Of a stretch of 64,000 nucleotides of DNA, positions 55,426 through 64,000 are shown in pieces (position 1 is the first letter of the stretch; each line of letters begins with the position of its first letter). Source of the stretch: Monarcha castaneiventris obscurior. Its lineage: Eukaryota; Chordata; Aves; Passeriformes; Monarchidae. The stretch spans positions 6,190,501-6,254,500 of the forward strand of contig JAMPIT010000848.1 of assembly GCA_026261815.1 (NCBI GenBank), in the 5' to 3' direction. The position numbers and the translations under genes were made by a program. The notes below the pieces were generated by a model. The model was not told where the DNA came from and searched no databases. It saw nothing but the letters and a program-made list of their open reading frames with translations.

Positions 55426-57639
55426 ACATTTTGGGGGGCACCTCTGTGTTCCTCTCAGTGTGTTCTGTTTATTGGAGTTGTTCCTTGCATGAAAGATATT
55501 CCAATTAAGTGCACATTGAATCAGGTCCCAGGAACCTTTGGGAAGCCTTGCTCTGGATGCATCCCTGGACTGCCTGCTACAGGCTGGTACCCACCCCCCA
55601 GTACAAGGTGGGAGCTGCTGGAGAACTTCCAGTGCTTCCATGCCCTGGTGTGCCCCAGCCCATGGCAGAGTGGCATGGAGATGGCACAGGAATGGGAAAG
55701 AGCTGGTCCCTTTACTGGGAAGGCTGCAGCTACCTGGAGGCAGCAGCCTGGAGCCAGGCCCAGAGTTCTGCAGGACTGGGCTTTGAGGTGACCTTGAGAT
55801 CAATCAAACTGATGAAGAGAGACAAGCTCTAACTCACCAGCCTGGAGAAGATTTCTCGTTAGCCTGTGGAGCTCTTAAATCATCCTTATATTTCCAATCC
55901 ATGGAATATCCATGTGATCTGTCCTTCGGGACAGACGCAGCTGCTGAGCTCAGAGGAGCTGAGGAGCAGCAGCAGCAGCACAGCTGATTTCTCACAAGCC
56001 CAAAAACCCCGGCTCCAGCAGCTGTACCTGTCCCCATTTTGCTTCCCAATCTTCACCTGCAAGTTCAAAAGCATTCCCAAGAGACTCGGTGTGCAATCCA
56101 GAGCCTGCTGTCATTATCCATGACCCACCTGAGAGAGCAGACGGTGCTCTGCTGTCCCCAAAGCTGTGCTCCCAGGGGAGGCTTTCAAGGACAGTGTTTC
56201 CCAGAAGGGATAAAAGGACCTGCTGGCCCTTTGCTTGACTTCTCTTCCTTCCCAAGTAAGATATTTAGGAGCTGAAGTTCCTGCTTTGGGGTTTCCACAG
56301 GGAAAGTTGTGATGTGTCTGAGCAGCTGCTCCTAAATTTGCTCCACACGGAGCCACGGGATGTTGGGAGATTTTTTATGGGATGGACTTCATCATATAAA
56401 GAGTCCACTATAAAATCTGAACCTCCCCTTGCTGCCTGTGCTGTTACTCTGGGATCTGCTTCACCTTTGTGCAGAACTGCCAAAGGTCGTTCATTTGTCA
56501 GAGACAATCAAATTTCCCTTCTGCTTCGTGAAAGATTGATGAGGTTTAAACATCTTTTATTTGATCATCTAAGCGGCTTGTCTCTGTCTATAAATTCCCT
56601 GTAGCTTGCACTTGGACTTTTATGTTTGTGCACGCAGGAAAAAAGGAGTGTGCAGGAAAAAAAGGAGTGTGTAGCATTTCTGGTATAAAAATTTTCCTTG
56701 GATTGTGTTGGAATCCTTTGCCCATCATGTTTTCCTCCTCAAACCATGACCACGTTAATCAGGATCACTCACAGGGTTGTTTCAAGCCCAGCCAATATTC
56801 ACAAAGCTCATTCCCTTCCTTTACAAACTATTTCAGGAAGAAAAGTGCCTTAGCAAACCATAATTCATGTATATGTCAGTAGAGGGTCAGCAGGGAGATG
56901 GAAAAAAAAATTTTCTTCATAATAATAATAAAAAAAAAGATGTAATTTTGCAGGGAAAAAAATCTAAACAAAATCCCCAAACTGAATGGCAATAATGAGG
57001 GAAGGAGAGCACTTACAAATGAAAAAAGTATATTTAAATAGAAACTTCTGCTATTTTTAAGAGTCCCTTGAAAACTGATTACCTGCATTGACCTGTGTCT
57101 AAAGCTATTGACAAAGATAAGCAGGGACAGGCAGTAGTCACTTCAGATTCAGTTCTAGTAGTTTGAATTAGATGGACCAAACAAGCTGGAATTATCCATT
57201 AAATCAGCAAAATCTGCTTGTCCTTTGCTTTAATGCTTGATTAATGCTGACAAGCAAAGGACGTGGAGCCAGCCCTTCCCCAGCCACGCAGCAGCTGGGA
57301 ATGTGCCTGTCCATGGGCACAGCCCCCGTGCCAGCCCCAGCAGCTGGGAGATTGGGCTGGCATTTCAGAGCCCTGGGTTTGTGCAGGAGCAGAGGCTGCC
57401 TTGGGAGCTGTGATGCACAAGGGCTTTGCAGGATTATCCTTCCTGCAGCTCGTGGGAAGAGCCTGCTGAATGCAAAACATCATTCCCCCAAATGCTTGGG
57501 AAGTGCCCTTGTGGCCATGACTGAGGCTTTCTCTACTTATTCACTTACAGCCTTCATGGACTGGCCATGGAGTGACCAAAGAAGTGTTAATTTGAGGTGT
57601 CCAGATTTTCAGGTTTGGCTTGGCCATCAGAAATCAAAG
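55426..57639. other. single-copy DNA, no gene seen
   Basis: Frames up to 107 codons overlap in GC-rich DNA at 55490-55830. An AGC run lies near 55965-55982. A tandem duplication of about 18 bp (GCAGGAAAAAAGGAGTGT) lies at 56635-56670. AT-rich DNA follows at 56890-57060. Confidence 0.45.
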
Positions 57640-58692
57640 CTAAATCCACAGTCTTGGAGGTTAAAGATCCTCCATGGAGTTAAATCCAGTTGGGTGCTGG
57701 TCACCAGGGCTGCCCCCAAGGCTCAGTATTGGGGACAGCCCTGCTTAATGTCTTTATTGACAATGTGGACGAGGGGACTGAGGGCACCTCCAGCCAGTTT
57801 GCAGGGGACACTGAGGTGGGTGGGAGAGCTGATTTGCTGGAGAAGGTTCTGGAGAGGGATCTGGACAGGCTGGATCATGGGTTGAGCTCAAGTGGATGAG
57901 GCTCAACAAGGCCAAGGGCTGAGTCACAACAACACCGTGGAATGCTCCAGGATTGGGGCAGAGCAGCTGGAAAAGGCCCTGGGGGTGCTGGTGACAGTGG
58001 AGGGACCTGAACCCAGGTGTGCCCAGGTGGGCAAGAGGCCAGTGGCACCTGTGTGGCAGCAGGACCAGGGCTGTCCCCCGTGCTGGCACTGCTGGGACAC
58101 CTCCAGTGATGGGGCTGGATGTGTCCAGGGAAGGGAACGGAGCTGGGAAGGGGCTGGAGCCCCAGGAGCAGTTGAGGGAGCTGGAAAGGGGCTCAGGCTG
58201 GAGAAAAGGAGGCTCAGGGGGGACCTTGTGGCTCTGCACAACTCCCTGACAGGAGGGGGCAGCCGGGGGGGGGTCGGGCTCTGCTCCCAGGGAACAGGGA
58301 CAGGAGGAGAGGGAACGGCCTCAGCCTGGGCCAGGGGAGGGTTAGATTGGACATTAGGGAAAATTTCTTCACGAATAGGGTTATCAAGCACTGGCAGAGG
58401 CTGTCCAGGGCAGTGGGACCCTGAAGGGATTTAAAAGCAGTGTGGATGTGATGCTTCGAGACATGGTTTGGTGATGGACTTGGCAGGAAGGGAGGGGCAC
58501 ACGAGGCAAGAGAAGACAAGGCAGCCTTTCAGCCCCCTCCCTTGCCTTCCCTACTCCTCCTTTTCCTTGCCTTGCCTTGCCTACCCCTCCCTTGGTTTGA
58601 ATTCCTTACCCCTCTCCTGCCTTGCCTTCCTGAGTTAATGATTGGGCTTGACAACCTTAAGGGCCTCTGCCAACCTAAACATTCTTTTATTC
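57640..58692 (+). mobile_element. CR1 LINE with reverse transcriptase 3' part and an internal insertion
   Basis: The frame at 57690-57899 carries CPQGSVLGTALLNVFIDN and QFAGDTEVGG, the CR1 reverse-transcriptase stretches G(V/C)PQGSVLGP-LFN-FI and FADDT. The FADDT aspartate pair has become GD, so the catalytic site is lost. The 3' region follows (GGAGAAAAGGAGGCTCAGGG, TAGATTGGACATTAGGG). After 58483 about 150 bp of pyrimidine-rich DNA (CCTTGCCTTGCCTTGCCTAC) interrupt it, and the CR1 3' tail resumes at about 58640 (GGGCTTGACAACCTTAAGGG). It is the longest bird-type CR1 here. Confidence 0.9.
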
Positions 58693-59389
58693 CACTTTAC
58701 AGGAGCCTTTACAACTCCTGGTATCCTCTGTTCACACACTCACACAGCGCCTCTTCTCCCAGAACCAGCAGCAGAGCTCAAGCATGAAATAAAAAAATTG
58801 TTTCTGAGAGGGAGTTTGAGTTAAACAAAAATTGTGCACAAGAGGCAGCAGAACGGAAACCTTTCAGAAACAGCCTTTTAACACTGACTTTAAATGCTTT
58901 GAAGTGAAAGGTTCAGATTTCTCTGCATGTTTGCAGGTTGCCTTTGCATTTTTCAAAGCCTCTTTTCCCCTGTGCCACCCCTTCCTCTGCATTATCTTGT
59001 TTCTGTTTGCCCTGGGCCATGAATGATTCCAATTACACAACCGGGGTTTGCCTGCATGGCCACCCCATCCCTCTGCTGTTCCCTTTGATCAGTGTTTAAC
59101 CCCCTGTCCTTGTGACAGAGTGGGCACGTGGAAAGGGGTGGAACCTGTCCTTCCCCTGAGTAAGAGCTGGAAAAGAAGCAGGGTGTCATTCCCAGGGCCG
59201 GATGTGTGATCCTGCTGTGCCGTGTCTGGGGTGCCAGGCCTGAACAATGAGAATTATGGTGCCATTTTGGTTCCAAATCTCTCTTGGATGTACCAGCGTG
59301 GCTGCTGGGTGATGAAATGGTTGCTGTTGTTAAGGAAAAAACCCAACTCATTTCCCATCCACCTCCATGTTAATGAGCAGCTGACAGGA
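58693..59389. other. single-copy DNA, no gene seen
   Basis: Nothing recognised. Confidence 0.4.
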
Positions 59390-59682
59390 TCCAGCTGCAG
59401 GCTGGTGACAGGACAAGGGGACACAGGGACAGGAGGAGGGGACACGGCTTCAAGCTGCCCCAGTGGAGGCCCAGGTTGGACATCAGGAAGAATTCCTCTG
59501 CAGAAAGGGTTGCTAAACATTGGCAGGGGCTGCCCAGGGAGGTTTGGAGTCTCCATCCCTGGAGGTGTCCAAGGAACAACTGGATGTGGCACTCAGGGCT
59601 CTGGGCTGGGGACATGGTGGGGATCGGGCACAGCTTGGAGTCGCTGCCCTTGGAAGTCTCAGTGATTCTGGGATTCTGTGAT
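59390..59682 (+). mobile_element. CR1 LINE, 5'-truncated, older subfamily
   Basis: It includes GGTTGGACATCAGGAAGAAT, ACTGGATGTGGCACTCAGGG and the tail GTGATTCTGGGATTCTGTGA, with two tail units well kept. Confidence 0.93.
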
Positions 59683-59870
59683 CAGGTGATGTGCTCCATT
59701 CTCACACACCAAAACATTCCAGAAGCCCATCCCTGAAAGAGAGGAGTCAGATCTTGATCCCTGCAGGACCCAGCCTAAGCTGGTAGTACGGACTCATGGA
59801 TTGATCAAATTATTTTTACGACTGATTTTTAAGGCCATTCTTATGCTTCCTGGTTTTGGGGTAAAGCCCA

Positions 59871-60185
59871 GTCACAGAATCCCAGGATCACTGAGGTTGG
59901 AAAAGCCCTCCAAGGTCACTGAGTCCAACCCATGCCTGATGCCCACCTTGTCCCCAGCCCAGAGCACTGAGTGCCATGTCCAGGCCTTCCTTGGACACCT
60001 CCAGGGATGGGAACTCCACCACCTCCCTGGGCAGCCCCTTCTTGTGCCTGACCACCCTCTCAGGGAAGGAATTCCTCCTGAATTGCCACGTCCACGAGTC
60101 CCTGGCCCTCTCCTGCTCTGGTTGGGCTCCCCTAGCAGTGCTGGTGGACTTTGCTTATCTTAGGCCTGAGCCCAGGCTGGAGAAA
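59871..60185 (-). mobile_element. CR1 LINE, minus strand, older subfamily
   Basis: The plus strand starts GTCACAGAATCCCAGGATCA, then TGAGTGCCATGTCCAGGCCT and GACACCTCCAGGGATGGGAA. It faces the plus-strand copy at 59390 across about 190 bp, so their tails point at each other. Confidence 0.93.
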
Positions 60186-60386
60186 ACTGAAATAGCTGTG
60201 GCAGCTCCAGCCCTCCTCTTTCCAAGGAAAATGCTCTGTCCTGCATCACCCCGAGCACCTGCACTCAGGATCCCTCCAGGATTCCCCCCCACCACTTGCC
60301 CACCTCCCTGCAGTGTTGGAGAGGGCAGTGCAGAGCCTGGGGAAGGAGGAGAGGTCAGCAAAGGAAGGGAAGAGGCTTTGAGCAGG

Positions 60387-60440
60387 GATCACAGAATCCT
60401 TAATGTTGGAAAAGACCTCCACGATCAAGACCAATCTTCC
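60387..60440 (-). mobile_element. CR1 LINE 3' tail only, minus strand
   Basis: The plus strand reads GATCACAGAATCCTTAATGT and then TGGAAAAGACCTCCACGATC, the end of a CR1 of the older subfamily. Confidence 0.85.
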
Positions 60441-61559
60441 TCCCACTTTCCTCAGCCCACAAAAGCAGGCAGCAGGATGTCGTGCATCCTTCCTCCCAGG
60501 CTGAGGCCAGCAGCATTCCCAGGATATTGGAGAACTTAAAATATTGTTTAACATCAGAAATAAACTTCTCCTTGGATAGCTTGGCTTAGGATGATGGGAG
60601 AAGTTTCACAGCAAAGAATTTTTGAAATGTTTTGCTACAGGAACATCAAAAAAAAAATGTTGGTTAAACTTACCAGGCCAAAAGAATTTGGTTGCTGGGC
60701 TGCTGCTCTGGACAGAAGTTGTCTTCCAGTTCAAAAGAAAAACATGTCTTTTATGATGATTTGAAATTGAAAATACAGAAACAGAATTGTTGAAAAGGAT
60801 GTGTTTCTCCTCTTAAAAAGAAAATAAATCAAAATAAACATTGAATAAAAAAACAGAAACAATTTCAAGCGGGAAAAAGTTTCTTTTAGAAAATGCCAGA
60901 ACTGAATGCTGTGAATAATTTAAATGAAGAATCCAACCCTGAGATTAAAAAATATCTCATTGTTGCCAGATACACACTCTGCCCTAAAAGCAGCAGGAAG
61001 AATTCAGATGTTTGTAGTGAAATACTTGAGTCCAGGGATTTTAACTGCAACGTTGGTGTCTGAGCTGGGATCCAAACCTGCTCCAAACCCAGGCCCCCAC
61101 CTCAGTGGCAGTGGGATGAGCACGGAGCAGACAGGAAGGCTGGGACACAGGCAGGAGCACAAGTGAAATAATTAGAATATATTTTTGAGGCAGTTTGGTA
61201 CCAGGCTCTGACTCCTGGGATTTTCCAAATGAATCAGGAAAATGACAGGAAACGGGGTTTCAGTGCAAAACCAACGCACTAATTTTTTGGTTTTCTTTGG
61301 AGTTTTCACAAATTCCCACTCTTGCCAGGGCCTTGAAGCTGGGCTTGGCTTGAGGAAGGCAGCCCAGCAGGTCTGGAGGACTGTCAGAGCACCAGGAGAA
61401 GGAGCCTGAATGAGCTTGCAGAGTTATGGACCATTTCATGGATAACAGTGATGGGGAACACGTGGATCACAGAGCAAAGCAGAAAGGAAGCCATAATTAA
61501 ATATTCCCAAGTATAACCCCCAAATTACAGTGGGCTAGGAAGTAAGCAAATGACACCCA
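60441..61559. other. single-copy AT-rich DNA, no gene seen
   Basis: Nothing recognised. A-rich runs lie near 60640-60660 and 60810-60860. Confidence 0.45.
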
Positions 61560-61830
61560 GGAAGAGAGCAGCTGATTCTGAGCTGATTATCATAATGTAA
61601 ATGCCAACAGCAATTTACTCAAATCAGAGAGGGTTTTTTTGCGGCGTGGAAAGTGGGTTTAGCCCTAATCAAAATAAAATCAATGTATATTTCAAAACAG
61701 ATTAGTGCTGGGAAACAAAGCAGCCATGATTGTTATTCATTATCTTCATCAGCACCGAGAGGGAATAATTTCTATTACTGCTTAATTACAGAGATGTTAA
61801 CAATTAATTAAGTCAACGTGGTGATAGCCA
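61560..61830. other. AT-rich block, candidate conserved non-coding element
   Basis: A non-repetitive AT-rich block with several TAAT cores (GATTATCATAATGTAAATGC, TTCTATTACTGCTTAATTAC, AACAATTAATTAAGTC). It resembles developmental enhancers in composition only. Confidence 0.3.
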
Positions 61831-62424
61831 GTGATTTGGGGAATGGAGAGGAGATTGTCCTCCCTTACTGTGTTTTTGTTGCCTCAGCCCAGCTCAAACC
61901 ACGGCTCTGGTGACACTCCTGGGTGGTGAGAGCTCAGGGAAGCAGAGGCAGGGACAGGCTGCTCCAGTGCTGCCTCCCAACCCCCATTTCACAGCTCCTC
62001 AGGCCCCAGCTTTTGGGGAGTCCCCAGAGTCCAAGCCCTGGCTGTCAGCGTTCAGCCTCCCCTGGCTCAGGCAGCTTGGTTTGAATCTGTTCCTTCCCAG
62101 GAACTCATTACAGATTTGGGACTAAAAATCTCCTTGCTGTGAGCAGAAAGAGCTGGGCTGGGATCCAAGGGGCAGGAGGCAGAGCAGGCCATGCCCAGGA
62201 CACCTGCAGCCACCACGGGTGCAGAGATGCTCTGGGCTCACTCAACCCCGGAATAGCCCAAAGAGTGGCAGTGGGAGCAATGAGGCACCCAAGAACTGTT
62301 CCTTTCATCTGGGTTTGTCACTTCTCCTTGGCACAGAAGGTGTCAGCTCTGAGAGGATCCTCAGGAGGCTGATCCAGACCTGTCTCTTAGGGTTTGAGTG
62401 CCCAAAACATCTCAACCCCACACC
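61831..62424. other. single-copy GC-richer DNA, no gene seen
   Basis: Short overlapping frames with no domain. Confidence 0.45.
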
Positions 62425-62430
62425 ATCACC

Positions 62431-62807
62431 TGCCGCAGCTGCTGGCCAGAGGGTTAAGAAAGACTCAGAGACAGCAATGCAGTCCAGCGAAGAGAATGGA
62501 ATTATTTAATTAATAAAGGACAGGTTTTTATGTGTTTAGTTCTCTTAGTGTCTACCTAGATGGCACGAGGTTATTGGACCTCTTGCTAACTCCCTACCAG
62601 AGTGATTGGTCAGTTCTCACATCGTTCATTCCCCTAGTCGAGATCATAACAATTCTAATTATATCTGCAGGTGCAAAATAGCAAACTCAGTTTACAGACA
62701 CCTTATCATGTTTTGCATAGTTCAGCATGAGAAAGACAGAGCTCTCACAAACTACTGCAGAGAGCTGAAGAAATCAATCCTCTGCTGAGGTTTCCTCAGC
62801 ATCCATG
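62431..62807 (-). mobile_element. solo LTR-like element, 377 bp, 6-bp TSD, copy B
   Basis: A partner of 29068-29433 in the same orientation, with small insertions (for example an extra ATTAT-type stretch near 62655). It is flanked by its own 6-bp duplication, ATCACC (62425-62430 and 62808-62813). The left end is TGCCGCAGCTGC and the right end is CAGCATCCATG. The different TSD rules out a simple segmental copy of 29068-29433. Confidence 0.72.
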
Positions 62808-62813
62808 ATCACC

Positions 62814-64000
62814 AGCTAAGTCTGAAGGGAGAACTCATGGTGTTAGCGAAAGCGAGGTTTGAACAAGAGTTGAGGCATTCAGTCCAAGTGTGGATGTGAT
62901 CCTGGATTCCCTGAGGGTGTCCCCTGCTGTCACTGCAATCCCAGATGCTGAAGGTGAGGAGCCCAATCCTGTCCCCAGCTCAGAGGGCTGAGCTCCCAGC
63001 GTGGCTCAAGCCCATTCACCTGAGCCCTGCTGGTGCTCCAAAGGCATCAATCCTGCTCCTGGGACTTTGGGAAGTGATTTTAATGGCAACCTTGCCTAAA
63101 GATCCTCTTAACTCCTGACTGCACAATTGGTGGGCAGACACCAGGAGCTCTGGGTTCAAGGGGTCCTCAGTGCTGGGTTTATTGCCAGAGACTCTAAGTA
63201 ATTGTTTTTAACAGGATTTTCCTTGCACTCTGTTGCAGGAAAAGTGGCCCATTTATATTCATTGTACCTTATAAATGTTCCTACCATAACAATTGCTCTT
63301 GATTATAGTGAACTTTGTTTTCCTTTGAATTTAATAGCAAGAGAAAAATGACACATGACAGAAATCTAAACAGCATTCTGCTCCCCTCCCTTCTGGTTTC
63401 TTTCTGAAGTGTGATCCACAGTTTATAGTGAAGAATGATATTGTTCCCAAATATCTTGGATTATTTTTTTTCTTTTTACTTTTTGGAATGGGGAGAAAAG
63501 TGCATTAGTGAGTTGGATTTGCCATAGTGCTGAGCAACTGAGTTTTTCTTTAAGTTTTCATATCCTCAACAGCTCAAAACATCAGGCCCAAATTTTTTGT
63601 AGGAAAAGGTTGACTTTCAGGGACAGGAATCTGATTGCCAAATACACATTAGAGATTTTATTTGATAAACTGGATTTGGGATGTAATTATGGTTTTCAGT
63701 GTATTTTACTCAGCTAATTTCTTGAAGGAGGTTGTTTAAGAGGGTGGACCTTGTAGTATTTATGTAGTTGCAACAGAGTCTGTTAATTAATGTAATTAAA
63801 TTAATTAAATTAATTTAAATAAAGAGAAGGATGGAGATGATAGCATTGGGAATGAGCCCTCCTGGTCTCTGCTTAGGTAACATTTTTTGCCATTAACATT
63901 ACTGAGAGCAAACCCAGGCAGCTGTGAGCACTGAAAAGTCAGTTAATGTATTTTATCCTTACAAACACCATGCAAATGTGTTGTCTGGATATGAGGTGGA
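62814..64000. other. single-copy DNA, AT-rich at the right end; no gene seen
   Basis: Nothing recognised. An AT simple repeat (TTAATTAAAT-type units) lies at 63782-63824 within AT-rich DNA. Confidence 0.45.

Noticed and set aside
29068..62807. The two 366/377-bp LTR-like copies as ends of one large element
   Set aside because: Each has its own TSD and they are 33 kb apart with unrelated DNA between.
1..64000. CRISPR array or bacterial-type operon
   Set aside because: No regularly spaced identical repeats with unique spacers, and the repeat content is that of a bird nuclear genome.

Overview
The window looks like avian nuclear DNA, most likely from a songbird. I infer this from about two dozen 5'-truncated CR1 LINE copies, many ending in the bird-type tail (ATTCTGTGA-like on the element's sense strand), and from a mixture of short solo LTRs with 4-, 5- and 6-bp target-site duplications (TSDs). 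I found no convincing protein-coding gene, exon, rRNA, tRNA or CRISPR array on either strand. The long open frames either cross repeats or are GC-rich chance frames. The window is best read as intergenic DNA, or the interior of a very large intron, that has collected retroelements.

Layout. 1-4.9 kb: two CR1 copies and an inverted pair of an unclassified 161-bp repeat. 4.6-6.0 kb: a CR1 relic, a 341-bp solo LTR with 6-bp TSD, and a 474-bp solo LTR with 4-bp TSD, all close together. 6-11 kb: mostly single-copy DNA with AT-rich blocks that may be conserved non-coding elements. 11.1-15.5 kb: a second 474-bp LTR, a directly repeated 120-bp unit, and CR1 copies. 17.2-18.2 kb: a very old CR1 with the end of its reverse transcriptase, then a younger fragment. 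20.1-21.2 kb: a 19-bp minisatellite and a CR1. 25.3-26.5 kb: a truncated 474-type LTR and a 662-bp LTR with 6-bp TSD. 27-33 kb: several CR1s, a 366-bp LTR and a third complete 474-type LTR. 32.6-37.5 kb: single-copy DNA. 37.5-49.9 kb: many CR1s, two less certain LTRs and a 447-bp LTR with 4-bp TSD. 50-53.4 kb: single-copy DNA ending in a CpG-richer block. 53.4-55.4 kb: a 627-bp ERVL-type LTR and a second very old CR1. 57.6-60.4 kb: a CR1 that keeps decayed reverse-transcriptase sequence, plus three more copies. 62.4 kb: a second copy of the 366-bp LTR.

The genes do not work together because there are none to see. What the sequence offers is a history of insertions. The oldest layer is the decayed CR1s near 17 and 55 kb. 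The middle layer is CR1s with worn tails. The youngest layer is solo LTRs whose TSDs are still exact and which differ little between copies. No LTR is paired with internal gag, pol or env sequence, so all are solo LTRs or fragments. CR1 boundaries are estimates by eye (within tens of bases). LTR boundaries supported by TSDs are exact.
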